A stretch of DNA of 34,033 nucleotides from Rhodospirillaceae bacterium (GCA_024638465.1 JAHEKF010000028.1:5088-39120); one strand, 5' to 3'. Positions 17,503 to 27,084 are shown, counted from the stretch's first letter. The notes: a model not told the origin generated them from the letters alone. Translations and numbers: made by a program.

Positions 17503-18585
17503 CTATCCGTGCCGGTTCTCAAAGTTCGCCATGAACGCAGTCAAGGCATCCACTCCCTGTTCGGGTATCGCGTTGTAGATGCTGGCGCGCATGCCGCCAA
17601 CCGAGCGGTGGCCTTTGAGGTTCACCAATCCGGCCTCCTTGGATTCCTGCAGAAAGACGGCATCCAGCGCCGCATCCTGCAGCGTGAACGGGATATTCAT
17701 TCGCGAGCGATAGCGTACGTCGACCGGATTCGAATAGAACCCGGATCCGTCGATTGCGGCGTAGAGTTTCGCCGCCTTCACATCGTTCCGGTCGGAGATC
17801 ACCTGCAGACCGCCCTGCTCCTTCAGCCACCGGAACACGAGGCTCGCCATGTACCAGGCATAAGTCGGGGGCGTGTTCCACATCGAGTCTTTATCCGCCA
17901 TAACCTTGTAATTCGTGATTCCAGGCGTCTGCTGACTCGCGTGTCCAAGTAAATCGTCGCGGACGATCACGAGAGTCAGACCCGCCTGACCGACGTTCTT
18001 CTGCGCGCCGGCATAAATCACGCCGAAGCGACTGACATCGACCGGTCTCGACAACAACGTCGATGACATATCTGCGACGACTGGCGCGTCGGAAACGTTG
18101 GGAATTTCGTGCATTTCAACACCACCAATCGTCTCGTTGGGCGTGAGATGCAAATAGGTTGCGCCTTCCGAAAGTTGCCACGATTGCGGATCCGGTACCG
18201 TCGTGTAGCTACTGTCGGCAGCATCGGCTGCGACGTTGATCTGCACGAACCGCTCACCTTCGCTCTTCGCTTTCTTTCCCCAGCTACCGGTAATAACGTA
18301 GTCGGCAGTCTGTTCAGGGGACGCGAGATTCAGAGGAACGGCGCAAAATTGCAGCGTCGCTCCTCCCTGGAGGAACAGGACCCTGTAGTTGTCAGGAATC
18401 GCCATCAGTTCGCGCAGATCGGCTTCCGATTGGGCTGCGAGTTCTATGAACTCGGCGCTACGGTGGCTGACTTCCATGACGGACATGCCCGTCCCGCGCC
18501 AATCCAGGAACTCGTTTTGCGCTTGCTGCATGACCTCCCGAGGCAAGGCCGCCGGCCCCGGGCTGAAATTAATGACGCTTGCCAT
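17503..18585 (-). CDS. serC: Phosphoserine aminotransferase
   Basis: A 360-residue PLP enzyme converting 3-phosphohydroxypyruvate and glutamate to phosphoserine; it also serves pyridoxal phosphate synthesis. INFSPGPAALPREVMQQAQ (5-23), FLQGGATLQF (71-80) and GAQKNVGQAG (193-202) are family signatures, with K196 as the PLP lysine. GHRSVGGMRASIYNA near the C-terminus is also diagnostic. It starts 29 bp after the gyrA stop and ends 4 bp before serA. The gyrA-serC order is conserved in pseudomonads and related bacteria. Confidence 0.97.
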   Translation of the reverse strand: MASVINFSPGPAALPREVMQQAQNEFLDWRGTGMSVMEVSHRSAEFIELAAQSEADLRELMAIPDNYRVLFLQGGATLQFCAVPLNLASPEQTADYVITGSWGKKAKSEGERFVQINVAADAADSSYTTVPDPQSWQLSEGATYLHLTPNETIGGVEMHEIPNVSDAPVVADMSSTLLSRPVDVSRFGVIYAGAQKNVGQAGLTLVIVRDDLLGHASQQTPGITNYKVMADKDSMWNTPPTYAWYMASLVFRWLKEQGGLQVISDRNDVKAAKLYAAIDGSGFYSNPVDVRYRSRMNIPFTLQDAALDAVFLQESKEAGLVNLKGHRSVGGMRASIYNAIPEQGVDALTAFMANFENRHG

Positions 18586-18614
18586 TTGTTATCGTTACTC
18601 CCTGTAATCGACCG

Positions 18615-21164
18615 TTAATCCGGTTCATCGTCCTGCAGCGCCTCGATGCGTTCCAGACCAACGAGGGCATCGCCGTCATCGAGTCGAATGAGACGGACTC
18701 CCTGCGTATTTCGCCCCATCAATGAAATCTCGGACGTTGGAGTTCGAACCAGCGTTCCGCCAGAGCTGATCAGCATGATTTCATCGTCTTCAGACACCTG
18801 CAGTGCACCGACGACGCGGCCGTTTCGATCGGACGCCTGAATCGCGATAACGCCCTGCCCGCCGCGCCCCTGGACGGGGAACTCGTCGAGCCGCGTTCGT
18901 TTGCCAAAACCGTTTTCCGTCGCGATGAGGACGAGATCATGGTCAGGAATCGTGAGCGCGATGACCTCGTCATCATCTCCCGCAAGACGGAGGCCGCGTA
19001 CTCCTGCCGCGGTACGCCCCATTGTTCGTACGTCGGTCTCGGAGAAGCGGATTGCCTTGCCGGAATGGGCGAATAACATGATGTCCTGGTCGCCCTGGGT
19101 GATGCCAGCGCCGATCAGGCCATCGTCTTCGCGAAGCTCGACTGCAATGATGCCGTTGGCGCGCGGCCGGGAGAAGGCGCTCAGCCGGGTCTTTTTGACC
19201 GTCCCGTGCTTGGTAGCAAAGACGACATAGCGATCGTCGTCGAATTCCTTGACCGGTACGACGGCATTGATCCGTTCGTCTTCTTCGAGCGGGAGCAGAT
19301 TGACGATGGGCCGCCCGCGCGAGCCGGAACCCGCTTGTGGCACCTGATAGACCTTGAGCCAGTAGGCCTTGCCGCGGCTGGAAAAGCACAGAAGCGTGTC
19401 GTGGGAGTTCGCGATAAACAGCTGATCGATGAAATCCTCGTCCTTGACCCGGGCCGCGGCACGGCCGCGTCCGCCACGGCGCTGCGCCTGATAATCCGCG
19501 ACCGGTTGCGCCTTGGCGTAGCCGCCGTGCGACAGCGTAACGACGACGTCTTCTTCAGGAATCAGATCTTCAATCGTGAGATCTGCGTAATCCTCGACGA
19601 TCTCGGTGCGGCGCGGATCCGCATACCGTTCCCGGATCTCCTCGAGCTCTTCACGGATGACGTTCTCGAGTGTTGCGGGGTTCTCCAATATCTCTAAAAA
19701 CACTTTAATTTTATCTAATAATTCACTGTATTCTTTAAGTATTTTGTCCTGTTCGAGCGCGGTTAACCGGTGCAGGCGCAGATCGAGTATGGCTTGTGCC
19801 TGCACGCTGGAGAGGCGATAACCCGCGCCGTTGAGGCCGGTATCGTCCGGCAGCCCGTCCGGACGCGTAGCCTCGGCGCCAGCGCGTTCCAGCATCTCGA
19901 CGACGGCACCCGGCGCCCAGTCGCGAGACGTCAATTGTTCGCGCGCTTCGGCAGGAGATGCCGAGGCCTTTATCAACGCGATGACCTCGTCAATATTAGC
20001 CAGCGCGATCGTCTGGCCCTCGAGGACGTGGGCGCGATCCCGAGCCTTACGCAGCTCGTATAAGGTGCGTCGCGTTACGACCTCGCGCCGGTGGCGCAGG
20101 AACGCCTCCAGGATTTCCTTGAGCGTCAGCAGCCGGGGTTGGCCATCAGCGAGGCCGACCATGTTGATGCCGAATACGCTCTGCAGCTGCGTCTGTTTGT
20201 AGAGGTTATTAAGTACGACGTCCGACAGTTCGCCGCGTCTCAGCTCTATCACGACGCGCATACCGTCCTTATCGGACTCATCGCGCAGCTCCGTGATGCC
20301 TTCCAGGCGCTTCTCGCGCACCAGTTCGGCGATTTTTTCGATCAGGCGCGCCTTGTTGACCTGATACGGCAGCTCCGTGACGATAATCGCCTCTCGTCCG
20401 CCGGACTTGCCGAGTGGTTCTATGTGGGTCCTGGCCCGCACGTAGAGACGGCCGCGCCCGGTCGTGTAGGCACTGACGATCCCCTGGGCGCCATGAATCA
20501 GCCCGGCGGTCGGAAAGTCCGGTCCGGGGACCAGCTTGATGAGATCGGCGATCCCGATCTCCGGATCCGCCAGCAGCGCCAGACAGGCGTCGACGATCTC
20601 GCCGAGATTATGGGGCGGAATATTCGTTGCCATCCCCACGGCGATGCCGGAAGAGCCGTTGACGAGAAGATTCGGTACGCGTGTCGGAAGGACCGTCGGT
20701 TCGTGCTCGCTCTCGTCATAGTTCGCGGAAAAATCGACCGTTTCCTTGTCGATATCGGAAAGGAGATCCTGCGCAAGCCGGGCCATGCGTATTTCCGTGT
20801 AGCGCATCGCGGCCGGTGCGTCGCCGTCGACGGAACCGAAGTTGCCTTGCCCGTCGACGAGCAGATAGCGCATGGAGAATGGCTGCGCCATTCGCACAAT
20901 CGTCTCGTAGACGGCGCTGTCACCGTGCGGGTGATATTTACCGATCACATCTCCCACGACACGAGCGGATTTCTTGTAGGGTTTGTTGTAGTCGTTGCCC
21001 AGCTCGCGCATGGCGTAGAGAACGCGCCGGTGGACCGGCTTGAGCCCATCGCGAACATCCGGCAGCGCGCGCCCCACAATTACGCTCATCGCGTAATCGA
21101 GATAGGATTGCTTCATCTCGTCTTCGAGATTTACCGGATAGATTTCTTTCGCGAGTTCGGTCAT
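18615..21164 (-). CDS. gyrA: DNA gyrase subunit A
   Basis: An 849-residue type IIA topoisomerase subunit that cuts and rejoins DNA during supercoiling. The catalytic tyrosine is Y122 ([10 protein letters not shown]). The quinolone-determining region reads [12 protein letters not shown] (78-89), with S83 and E87 in E. coli numbering; S83 is the usual susceptible-type residue. The GyrA-box QRRGGRG marks the C-terminal DNA-wrapping beta-pinwheel. Codons for residues about 474-495 are strikingly AT-rich (19681-19742), though the protein sequence there looks normal. A 458-codon open frame on the opposite strand is a shadow. It heads the minus-strand operon, and its upstream region is shared with mtaD. 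Confidence 0.98.
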   Translation of the reverse strand: MTELAKEIYPVNLEDEMKQSYLDYAMSVIVGRALPDVRDGLKPVHRRVLYAMRELGNDYNKPYKKSARVVGDVIGKYHPHGDSAVYETIVRMAQPFSMRYLLVDGQGNFGSVDGDAPAAMRYTEIRMARLAQDLLSDIDKETVDFSANYDESEHEPTVLPTRVPNLLVNGSSGIAVGMATNIPPHNLGEIVDACLALLADPEIGIADLIKLVPGPDFPTAGLIHGAQGIVSAYTTGRGRLYVRARTHIEPLGKSGGREAIIVTELPYQVNKARLIEKIAELVREKRLEGITELRDESDKDGMRVVIELRRGELSDVVLNNLYKQTQLQSVFGINMVGLADGQPRLLTLKEILEAFLRHRREVVTRRTLYELRKARDRAHVLEGQTIALANIDEVIALIKASASPAEAREQLTSRDWAPGAVVEMLERAGAEATRPDGLPDDTGLNGAGYRLSSVQAQAILDLRLHRLTALEQDKILKEYSELLDKIKVFLEILENPATLENVIREELEEIRERYADPRRTEIVEDYADLTIEDLIPEEDVVVTLSHGGYAKAQPVADYQAQRRGGRGRAAARVKDEDFIDQLFIANSHDTLLCFSSRGKAYWLKVYQVPQAGSGSRGRPIVNLLPLEEDERINAVVPVKEFDDDRYVVFATKHGTVKKTRLSAFSRPRANGIIAVELREDDGLIGAGITQGDQDIMLFAHSGKAIRFSETDVRTMGRTAAGVRGLRLAGDDDEVIALTIPDHDLVLIATENGFGKRTRLDEFPVQGRGGQGVIAIQASDRNGRVVGALQVSEDDEIMLISSGGTLVRTPTSEISLMGRNTQGVRLIRLDDGDALVGLERIEALQDDEPD

Positions 21165-21450
21165 CTTATCTACTGCAAATACCAGCCCCTCCCGGCCAGC
21201 AAATCCGCGCCGGGTGAGCTAAAAATCGTCCAGAGAATAACGGGTCGTCAAACCGCTGTGACCGCGAGTTTGGGGCGGTCAGACAGGCTCGACAAATCAG
21301 GTTCCGATCACTCAATAATCGCGGTGAATTCTATCATAAGGGAGGCTCTCCCCGTAGCGTTCGGCGGCAATCAAACGGCTATACTTCGCCTCGAAGTTTC
21401 GGCGCCGTACGCACCATCCCGCAGACAAAATTTATCCGGGTTTTCGAGAT
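21165..21450. other. Divergent intergenic region between gyrA and mtaD
   Basis: A 286-bp region with no convincing gene. It contains TATACT at 21380-21385 as a possible -10 for mtaD (no good -35). On the minus strand TATGATAGAAT near 21327-21337 is a possible -10 for gyrA. Two inverted repeats are present: TGACCGC/GCGGTCA at 21259-21281 and GGGAG-GCT-CTCCC at 21340-21352. Confidence 0.5.
21259..21281 (-). promoter_or_regulatory. Inverted repeat in the gyrA leader region
   Basis: Perfect 7-bp arms TGACCGC (21259-21265) and GCGGTCA (21275-21281) flank 9 nt. It lies about 95-117 bp upstream of the gyrA ATG. It could be an operator or a leader hairpin. It has no T-tract. Function is unknown. Confidence 0.3.
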
Positions 21451-22770
21451 TTGAGCCAACGAATTGATGCACTGATTTGCCCACGCTGGATCATCGCCGT
21501 GGAGCCGGATCTCGATACCCGCACGGACATTGCGGTCGCCGTCGACAAGGGGCGGATCCTTGATGTCGTGTCTCGACGTGAGGCGGATGAGAAATACGCT
21601 CCTGACGCGCTACACGAACGTGGCGATCACGTGCTGTTGCCGGGGCTGATCAACGCGCATACGCACGCAGCGATGACGCTCATGCGCGGGTTTGCAGACG
21701 ATTTGCGCCTCGAGCGCTGGCTCGAGGAGCGGATCTGGCCGACCGAGATGAGCCTCGTCAATTCCGAGTTCGTGGCCGACGGGAGCCGCCTGGCAATTGC
21801 GGAGATGTTGCTCGGGGGAACAACCTGCTTCGGCGACATGTATTTCTTCCCCGAACGCGTGGCGGATGTTGCGGCGGAAGCCGGAATACGCGCCGCCATC
21901 GGCCTTATCGCCCTCGACTTTCCGACTCCCTGGGCGAAAACGCCGGATGAGTACATTTCTAAAGGTCTGGCGCTGCACGATTCCTGCCGCAGCCAGCAGT
22001 TGGTCACGACATTCTTTGCGCCACATGCTCCCTATAGCGTCGGTGACGAGACCTTGCGCAGGGTTCGCCAGCTCGCGGACGAGCTCGAGTTGCCCGTTCA
22101 GATGCATATTCACGAAACCAAAAAGGAAGTGGATGACGCTTTGCGCGACTCTGGTCGGCGCCCACTGGCGCGCCTCGCGGAGCTGGGGCTGGTGACATCT
22201 TCGCTGATGGCAGTGCATGCGACACAACTCAACGACGATGAGATCGATGATCTGGCGGCAGCGGGAGCCAGTGTTGTTCACTGTCCGCGTTCGAACCTCA
22301 AACTCGTGAGCGGTGCGTGCCCTGTCTCCAGGCTTCAGACCGCAGGGGTCAATGTTGCCCTCGGTACCGACGGCGCCGCGAGCAATAATCGGCTAGATCT
22401 CTGGGCCGAGATGGATACGGCTGCATTGTTCGGGAAATACGTTGCGGGCGATGCCGAAGCGGTACCGGCGTCGATGGCGCTGGAGATGGCGACGATTAAC
22501 GGCGCAAGAGCCCTCGGAGTGGAAGATGTGACCGGCTCGATCGTGGCCGGAAAGGCCGCCGACCTGATCTGTGTCGAGCTGACCTCCGCCGCCGTTCAGC
22601 CCGTCATCGATCCGTTGTCACAGCTTGTCTACTGCGCAGGCCGGGACCAGGTAACCGATAGCTGGGTTGCTGGCGAGCATCTGGTTACCGACGGCAGGCT
22701 CGCTCGTCTCGACGTCGACAGCATCCTGGAGCGTGCCCGGTTATGGGGTCAGCGGGTGGTCGGCGCATGA
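21451..22770 (+). CDS. mtaD: 5'-methylthioadenosine/S-adenosylhomocysteine deaminase-type amidohydrolase
   Basis: A 439-residue amidohydrolase-superfamily deaminase. The metal site is visible: NAHTH gives H70 and H72, MHIHET gives H219 and E222, VHATQL gives H256, and GTDGAASNN gives D307. PHAPYSVGDE (191-200) is typical of the MTA/SAH deaminase group, related to TrzN/AtzA hydrolases. It is expected to deaminate methylthioadenosine or S-adenosylhomocysteine for methionine salvage. The neighbour ubiG uses SAM and makes SAH, which fits. The TTG at 21451 has only a weak CGAG upstream; no better start lies nearby. Its TGA overlaps the ubiG ATG. Confidence 0.88.
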   Translation: MSQRIDALICPRWIIAVEPDLDTRTDIAVAVDKGRILDVVSRREADEKYAPDALHERGDHVLLPGLINAHTHAAMTLMRGFADDLRLERWLEERIWPTEMSLVNSEFVADGSRLAIAEMLLGGTTCFGDMYFFPERVADVAAEAGIRAAIGLIALDFPTPWAKTPDEYISKGLALHDSCRSQQLVTTFFAPHAPYSVGDETLRRVRQLADELELPVQMHIHETKKEVDDALRDSGRRPLARLAELGLVTSSLMAVHATQLNDDEIDDLAAAGASVVHCPRSNLKLVSGACPVSRLQTAGVNVALGTDGAASNNRLDLWAEMDTAALFGKYVAGDAEAVPASMALEMATINGARALGVEDVTGSIVAGKAADLICVELTSAAVQPVIDPLSQLVYCAGRDQVTDSWVAGEHLVTDGRLARLDVDSILERARLWGQRVVGA

Positions 22771-23483
22771 CGCCGCCAGCCATCAATCTGGACCCGGCTG
22801 AACTCGCCAAATTCGAGGCCATAGCCAGCGACTGGTGGGATCCTGACGGTCCATTGAAGACGCTGCACGATATCAATCCATTGCGCGTTGAGTACATCGC
22901 GGATCGGACCGACCTGCGGGGCGCGCGGATACTCGACGTCGGTTGTGGCGGTGGCCTGCTCAGCGAGGCGCTGTCGGGAAAAGGCGCCCAGGTCTCCGGT
23001 ATCGATCTTGCGGAATCGGGGATCGCCGTCGCACGCGCGCATGCGGCGGAGTCCGGCCACGATATCGATTACCGGAAAATCGACGCGGCGACTCTGGCGT
23101 CCGAACAACCGGCGTCGTTTGACGTGGTCACCTGCCTTGAGCTTCTGGAGCATGTCCCGGACCCGGGAGCGCTCGTGGCGGCCTGCTCGAAGCTGGTTCG
23201 TCCGGGCGGGACCGTCTTCTTTTCAACGATCAATCGGAATCCCAAAAGTTTCGTCTTCGCAATTCTGGGTGCCGAACACTTGTTGCGCATGGTGCCGCGA
23301 GGCACGCATCAGTACGCGAAGCTCGTACGTCCAGCCGAACTGTCGAGCTGGTGCAGGGCCACGAAGCTCGATATGAAGGAACTTACAGGACTCCATTTCA
23401 ATCCGCTGACGCAGAGTTATTGGCTCGGCGGCAATACGGACGTCAATTATTTCGCGCACACGAAAAGGCCCCTGACGACATGA
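22767..23483 (+). CDS. ubiG: Ubiquinone biosynthesis O-methyltransferase
   Basis: A 238-residue SAM-dependent methyltransferase acting at both O-methylation steps of ubiquinone synthesis. Residues 8-45 (LDPAELAKFEAIASDWWDP and PLKTLHDINPLR) are specific to UbiG. ILDVGCGGGLLSEAL is motif I, and LELLEHVPDPG follows. SYWLGGNTDVNYF near the end is also typical. ATG 22767 gives an ATGA overlap with mtaD and removes 8 non-conserved residues of a longer frame. Its own TGA overlaps the next ATG in the same way. It indicates an organism that makes ubiquinone. Confidence 0.95.
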   Translation: MTPPAINLDPAELAKFEAIASDWWDPDGPLKTLHDINPLRVEYIADRTDLRGARILDVGCGGGLLSEALSGKGAQVSGIDLAESGIAVARAHAAESGHDIDYRKIDAATLASEQPASFDVVTCLELLEHVPDPGALVAACSKLVRPGGTVFFSTINRNPKSFVFAILGAEHLLRMVPRGTHQYAKLVRPAELSSWCRATKLDMKELTGLHFNPLTQSYWLGGNTDVNYFAHTKRPLTT

Positions 23484-24148
23484 GGATCCACGGCATATTG
23501 CTGGATCTCGACGGCACGCTGGCCGATACAGCGCCCGACCTTGTCGCTGTGCTCAACGTGTTGTTGGCCCGTAACGGCAGGCCACGGATGCCGTATGCGA
23601 TCGCGCGGAACGAGGTATCGAACGGCGCACTCGGGCTTATCAGGCTGGGTTTCGGCAGTACGTTGCCGGACCCGGAGCTCGAGCGGCTGCGCCTGGAGTT
23701 TCTCGAGATCTACCAGAGAAATCTTTCAGTTAAAACAAATATATTCAATGGGTTACTAGATATTCTTAAACAATATTCAAGTAATGGGCAGCGTTGGGGA
23801 ATCGTGACCAACAAGCCTGCCGCGATGACGGATCCGCTGGTGACGGCGCTGGGACTCGATGGAGAAGCAGGTTGCGTCGTGAGCGGTGACCGGTTGCCGC
23901 AACGAAAACCGCATCCTGCTCCTCTGCTGCTGGCGGCGGACGAGCTTGGTGTTGACGCCAGGCAGTGCGTTTACATCGGCGATGCGCCGCGAGACATCGA
24001 AGCCGGTAATGCAGCGGGCATGAGCACCATCGCCGTAACTTACGGGTACATTCGCCCTCACCAGGACCCGTATAGTTGGGGGGCTGATATTGTTGTCCGC
24101 AGGCCACCGGATTTGCGTGCGGCCATCCAGCAACTCGAGAGTCATTAG
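23480..24148 (+). CDS. mupP: HAD-family phosphatase, probable N-acetylmuramic acid 6-phosphate phosphatase (MupP)
   Basis: A 222-residue HAD hydrolase usually annotated as phosphoglycolate phosphatase. Catalytic motifs: DLDGT (9-13, D9 and D11), VTNKP (109-113), K143 in QRKP, and GDAPRD (167-172). In pseudomonads the gene between ubiG and yciK is MupP, which dephosphorylates MurNAc-6-phosphate in cell-wall recycling. The position here and stretches such as RLEFLEIYQR (71-80) and YGYIRPHQDPYSWGADIVV (188-206) resemble MupP as I recall it. ATG 23480 overlaps the ubiG stop (ATGA). Codons 81-101 form an AT-rich island (23721-23780, 13 of 60 bases G or C). A general phosphoglycolate phosphatase is the alternative. 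Confidence 0.75.
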   Translation: MRIHGILLDLDGTLADTAPDLVAVLNVLLARNGRPRMPYAIARNEVSNGALGLIRLGFGSTLPDPELERLRLEFLEIYQRNLSVKTNIFNGLLDILKQYSSNGQRWGIVTNKPAAMTDPLVTALGLDGEAGCVVSGDRLPQRKPHPAPLLLAADELGVDARQCVYIGDAPRDIEAGNAAGMSTIAVTYGYIRPHQDPYSWGADIVVRRPPDLRAAIQQLESH

Positions 24149-24153
24149 CCACG

Positions 24154-25476
24154 ATGCCGATAGCCGATTCGACAGTATTGCTCTACGTGCTGCTTTCAGC
24201 GTGCGGGGGGCTCGTGTTCGGATTACTTCTCGGCTTCTTGATCGCTCGGCCGCGTGCGACTGAGCTGATGCGGCGCCTCGCGGTCGCGGAAGCAGGCCTC
24301 AAGAATCAGCAAACGCTCGAGGAAGAACGTGAAGAGGCGCTATCGCTGGCTTCCGAGCGACTTGCCGCCTCGTTCGGGCGGTTGGCCGATGACCAATTGC
24401 GTAATCATTCCGAGACTTTTCTTAAGCTCGCGAAAGAAAATCTGGGCTCCCATCAGGAGCGCGCCAAAGCGGAGCTCGCCTCGCGCGAACAAGCCGTCGA
24501 AAGTCTCGTAAAGCCGATTCGAGACGCGTTGGGCCGGACAGAAGCCCAGATCGACGCGTTGGAGAAAGATCGGCTCGAAGCGCACGGAAGTATTACGGCG
24601 CAGCTCGAAGCAATGGCGGCAGGTCAGCAGATGCTGGGCGCTGAGACCCGCAATCTCGTCAATGCGCTCCGCCGCCCCGAGGTGCGCGGCCAATGGGGTG
24701 AGATTACGCTGCGGCGACTGGTCGAGCTCGCGGGGATGGTCGAACATTGTGATTTCGTTACCCAGAGCCATACCAACACGGCGAGCGGTGCGATTCGTCC
24801 GGACATGATAATTTCCATGCCGGACGATCGGACGGTTGTGGTCGACGTAAAAACCCCGCTCGATGCCTACCTGGATGCGACGCAGAACGATGACGAGGCG
24901 CGCCGAATCACTGCCCTGGAGCGCCACGCGGGTAACGTCGCACAGCGTATTCGCGAGCTGGCCAGCAAGAGTTACTGGTCGCAGTTCGACAACAGCCCCG
25001 AATTCGTGATCCTGTTCATTCCAGGCGACCAGTTTCTGAGTGCGGCGCTCGCGCGCAGGCCCGGTCTTCTGGACGATGCGTTACGTCAGCAGGTCATTCT
25101 CGCTACACCGACGAGCCTCGTGGCGCTGCTCAAGGCGATCGCGTACGGATGGCAGCAAACGGTGTTGGCGGAAAACGCTGCGGAAGTGCGGACGCTCGCG
25201 GTACAGCTCTACGAACGTCTCGGCGTATTCGCAGGCCACATGAGCAATATGGGCAAGGAACTGGGAAACAGTGTAAAAGCCTATAACCAGGCAGTCGGCT
25301 CGTTGGAGCGGCGCGTCTTGCCGGGTGTGCGGCGTTTTACGGAGCTGGGCGTTGCTCCGAAGCAGCAGCTGGAGTCCGTCGCGACGATCGACGAGTTGCC
25401 ACGTGAGTTATCTGCTGAGCAACCGGAAGATTCGCATTTGGATTCGTCGAACGAGAAAGTCGAGAACTCAGGATGA
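24154..25476 (+). CDS. rmuC: DNA recombination protein RmuC
   Basis: A 440-residue protein with an N-terminal membrane segment (about 8-31), a long coiled coil (about 35-165), then the RmuC nuclease-like domain (about 165-400). RRPEVRGQWGEITLRRLVEL, RPDMIISMPDDRTVVVDVKT and ILATPTSLVALLKAIAYGW are family signatures; the D and VDVKT elements match a PD-(D/E)XK-like core. RmuC limits recombination at inverted repeats in E. coli, and related proteins have been linked to defence. It lies 5 bp after mupP in the same operon. The acidic tail after about residue 410 is variable. Confidence 0.94.
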   Translation: MPIADSTVLLYVLLSACGGLVFGLLLGFLIARPRATELMRRLAVAEAGLKNQQTLEEEREEALSLASERLAASFGRLADDQLRNHSETFLKLAKENLGSHQERAKAELASREQAVESLVKPIRDALGRTEAQIDALEKDRLEAHGSITAQLEAMAAGQQMLGAETRNLVNALRRPEVRGQWGEITLRRLVELAGMVEHCDFVTQSHTNTASGAIRPDMIISMPDDRTVVVDVKTPLDAYLDATQNDDEARRITALERHAGNVAQRIRELASKSYWSQFDNSPEFVILFIPGDQFLSAALARRPGLLDDALRQQVILATPTSLVALLKAIAYGWQQTVLAENAAEVRTLAVQLYERLGVFAGHMSNMGKELGNSVKAYNQAVGSLERRVLPGVRRFTELGVAPKQQLESVATIDELPRELSAEQPEDSHLDSSNEKVENSG

Positions 25477-25519
25477 TTTTTTCCGCTATAGCGCGAAAAA
25501 GCGCAGAACGGGGAACACG

Positions 25520-26293
25520 ATGAGGTCCTGGGCCGACTATTCGCCGCGGAACGACTTGCTCGATGGCAGGGTCATTCTGGTGACCGGTGCAACTTCCGGC
25601 ATCGGGTTGGCGGTATCCCGGGATCTCGTTCGCCACGGCGCGACCGTCGTGCTTCACGGACGCGATGCAGCAGCGCTCGAGAACGTTTACAACGAGCTCA
25701 AAGAGCTTGGACCGGAGCCGGTGGCGGCTCAGCTGGATCTCGAGCGCGCGCAGGGACAGGAATACCAGCACCTGACCGATCTGATCGCGGAGCGATTCGA
25801 GCGCCTCGATGGCCTTGTCCACAACGCCGGGATCCTCGGCGATCTTAGCCCGATCGAACATTACGATATCGGTCTCTGGCAGAAAGTCATGCACGTAAAT
25901 GTCAACGCGCCGTTCATTCTGACGCGCTGCCTGCTGCCGTTGCTGCACCAATCCAAAGATGCATCGATATTGTTTACGACCAGCGGTGTGGGTAACGTCG
26001 GGCGGGCATTCTGGGGCGCCTACTGCGCGTCGAAGTTCGCGACCGAGGGTCTGGCGCAGGTGCTCGCGGACGAATGCGAAAACACGTCTGTTCGCGTGAA
26101 CTACATCAACCCCGGATCTACTCGCACCGGTATGCGACGAAAAGCGTTTCCGGCAGAAGACCCCGATACGTTGCCGGCTCCCGAAAGTATTACTGCCGCA
26201 TATCTATACCTGCTGGGTCCCGACAGCGCTGGCATGTCGGGCAACCGATTTGAAGCGCGTTCGGGAAAGTCCACCCGCAAGACTGTTGCCTGA
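25520..26293 (+). CDS. yciK: YciK-type short-chain dehydrogenase/reductase
   Basis: A 257-residue SDR oxidoreductase. VTGATSGIGLAVS is the nucleotide motif; HNAGILGD replaces the common NNAG; the catalytic triad is the TSG serine, then YCASK (Y and K). YSPRNDLLDGRVILVTGAT at the start and INPGSTRTGMRRKAFPAEDP are specific to YciK. The physiological substrate is unknown. ATG 25520 with GGGGAA upstream is chosen; a much longer upstream frame overlaps rmuC and is not coding. It ends 6 bp before the convergent rluB stop, with no clear terminator between. Confidence 0.92.
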   Translation: MRSWADYSPRNDLLDGRVILVTGATSGIGLAVSRDLVRHGATVVLHGRDAAALENVYNELKELGPEPVAAQLDLERAQGQEYQHLTDLIAERFERLDGLVHNAGILGDLSPIEHYDIGLWQKVMHVNVNAPFILTRCLLPLLHQSKDASILFTTSGVGNVGRAFWGAYCASKFATEGLAQVLADECENTSVRVNYINPGSTRTGMRRKAFPAEDPDTLPAPESITAAYLYLLGPDSAGMSGNRFEARSGKSTRKTVA

Positions 26294-26299
26294 CAGCGC

Positions 26300-27040
26300 C
26301 TAAGGCGGCGGTAAATCCACGGCCTTGTACAGTGCGGCTGCTTCATCCGGCGTCAAGGACCGAGATTCCCCGCGGCGCAGCTTGCCCAGCTCGATAGCGC
26401 CGTAGCGAACGCGAATGAGACGGCTGACAGCCAGTCCCAGAGCATCGAAAACGCGGCGGATTTCTCTGTTGCGCCCTTCATGCATCGTGATGCGATACCA
26501 GATATTGCTCCCGGAACCGCCGTCGCGGCGAACCCGATCGAAGCTGGCTGTCCCATCGTCGAGTTCGACCCCGCTCTGGAGCGCTCTAAGCTGAACCGGC
26601 GACAGCTCGCCCAGCAAGCGAACCGCGTATTCGCGTTCAATCTCGAAACTCGGGTGCATGAGCCGATGAGCGAGATCTCCGTCAGACGTTAGCAACAGCA
26701 GACCTGAGGTATTGATGTCGAGCCTGCCGACACTGACCCAGCGACCGTGTCGTGGGGGTTTCAGCGAGCTGAATACGGTGGGGCGTCCCTCGGGATCCCT
26801 GCGGCTCGTGATCTGTCCGACGGGCTTATAGTAGATCCTGTGGTAGCGGCGGTTGCTGCCGGCGGCCGTGGCTCGAACGGGCTTACCGTCGAGCAACACC
26901 TTCTCGCCACCTGAGAGCTGATCGCCGAGCTTCGCGGGTAGCCCGTTGACGACGATCCTGCCCTGCTTCAGCCAGCGTTCGACCTCTCGGCGCGAAGCCA
27001 GCCCGGCATTCGCGAGAACCTTCTGAATTCGATCTGCCAT
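26300..27040 (-). CDS. rluB: 23S rRNA pseudouridine synthase RluB family
   Basis: A 246-residue enzyme with an N-terminal S4 RNA-binding domain (about 1-60; RIQKVLANAGLASRREVE) and a RsuA/RluB-type pseudouridine synthase domain. GRLDINTSGLLLLT contains catalytic D108. KPVGQITSRRDPEGRPTVF and HEGRNREIRRVF are typical. In E. coli RluB makes pseudouridine 2605 in 23S rRNA. It is the last gene of the YciO/M50/scpA/scpB/rluB set, 44 bp after scpB. RluF-like or RsuA-like specificity cannot be fully excluded, but position favours RluB. Confidence 0.92.
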   Translation of the reverse strand: MADRIQKVLANAGLASRREVERWLKQGRIVVNGLPAKLGDQLSGGEKVLLDGKPVRATAAGSNRRYHRIYYKPVGQITSRRDPEGRPTVFSSLKPPRHGRWVSVGRLDINTSGLLLLTSDGDLAHRLMHPSFEIEREYAVRLLGELSPVQLRALQSGVELDDGTASFDRVRRDGGSGSNIWYRITMHEGRNREIRRVFDALGLAVSRLIRVRYGAIELGKLRRGESRSLTPDEAAALYKAVDLPPP

Positions 27041-27084
27041 GGCTCGTACCGATTCGTCACGGAGGACCTCAAAACTAGAGCAAG

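Noticed and set aside
18615..21164. Quinolone-resistance change in gyrA
   Set aside because: Position 83 is serine, the usual susceptible residue, and glutamate at 87 is a normal residue in many bacteria.
20091..21467. 458-codon open frame on the plus strand opposite gyrA
   Set aside because: It lies wholly antisense to a certain gyrA, its translation looks like the complement of GC-biased codons, and it has no recognisable domain.
25325..25519. N-terminal extension of yciK overlapping rmuC
   Set aside because: The extra residues are arginine- and serine-rich shadow of rmuC; conserved YciK sequence begins at ATG 25520.
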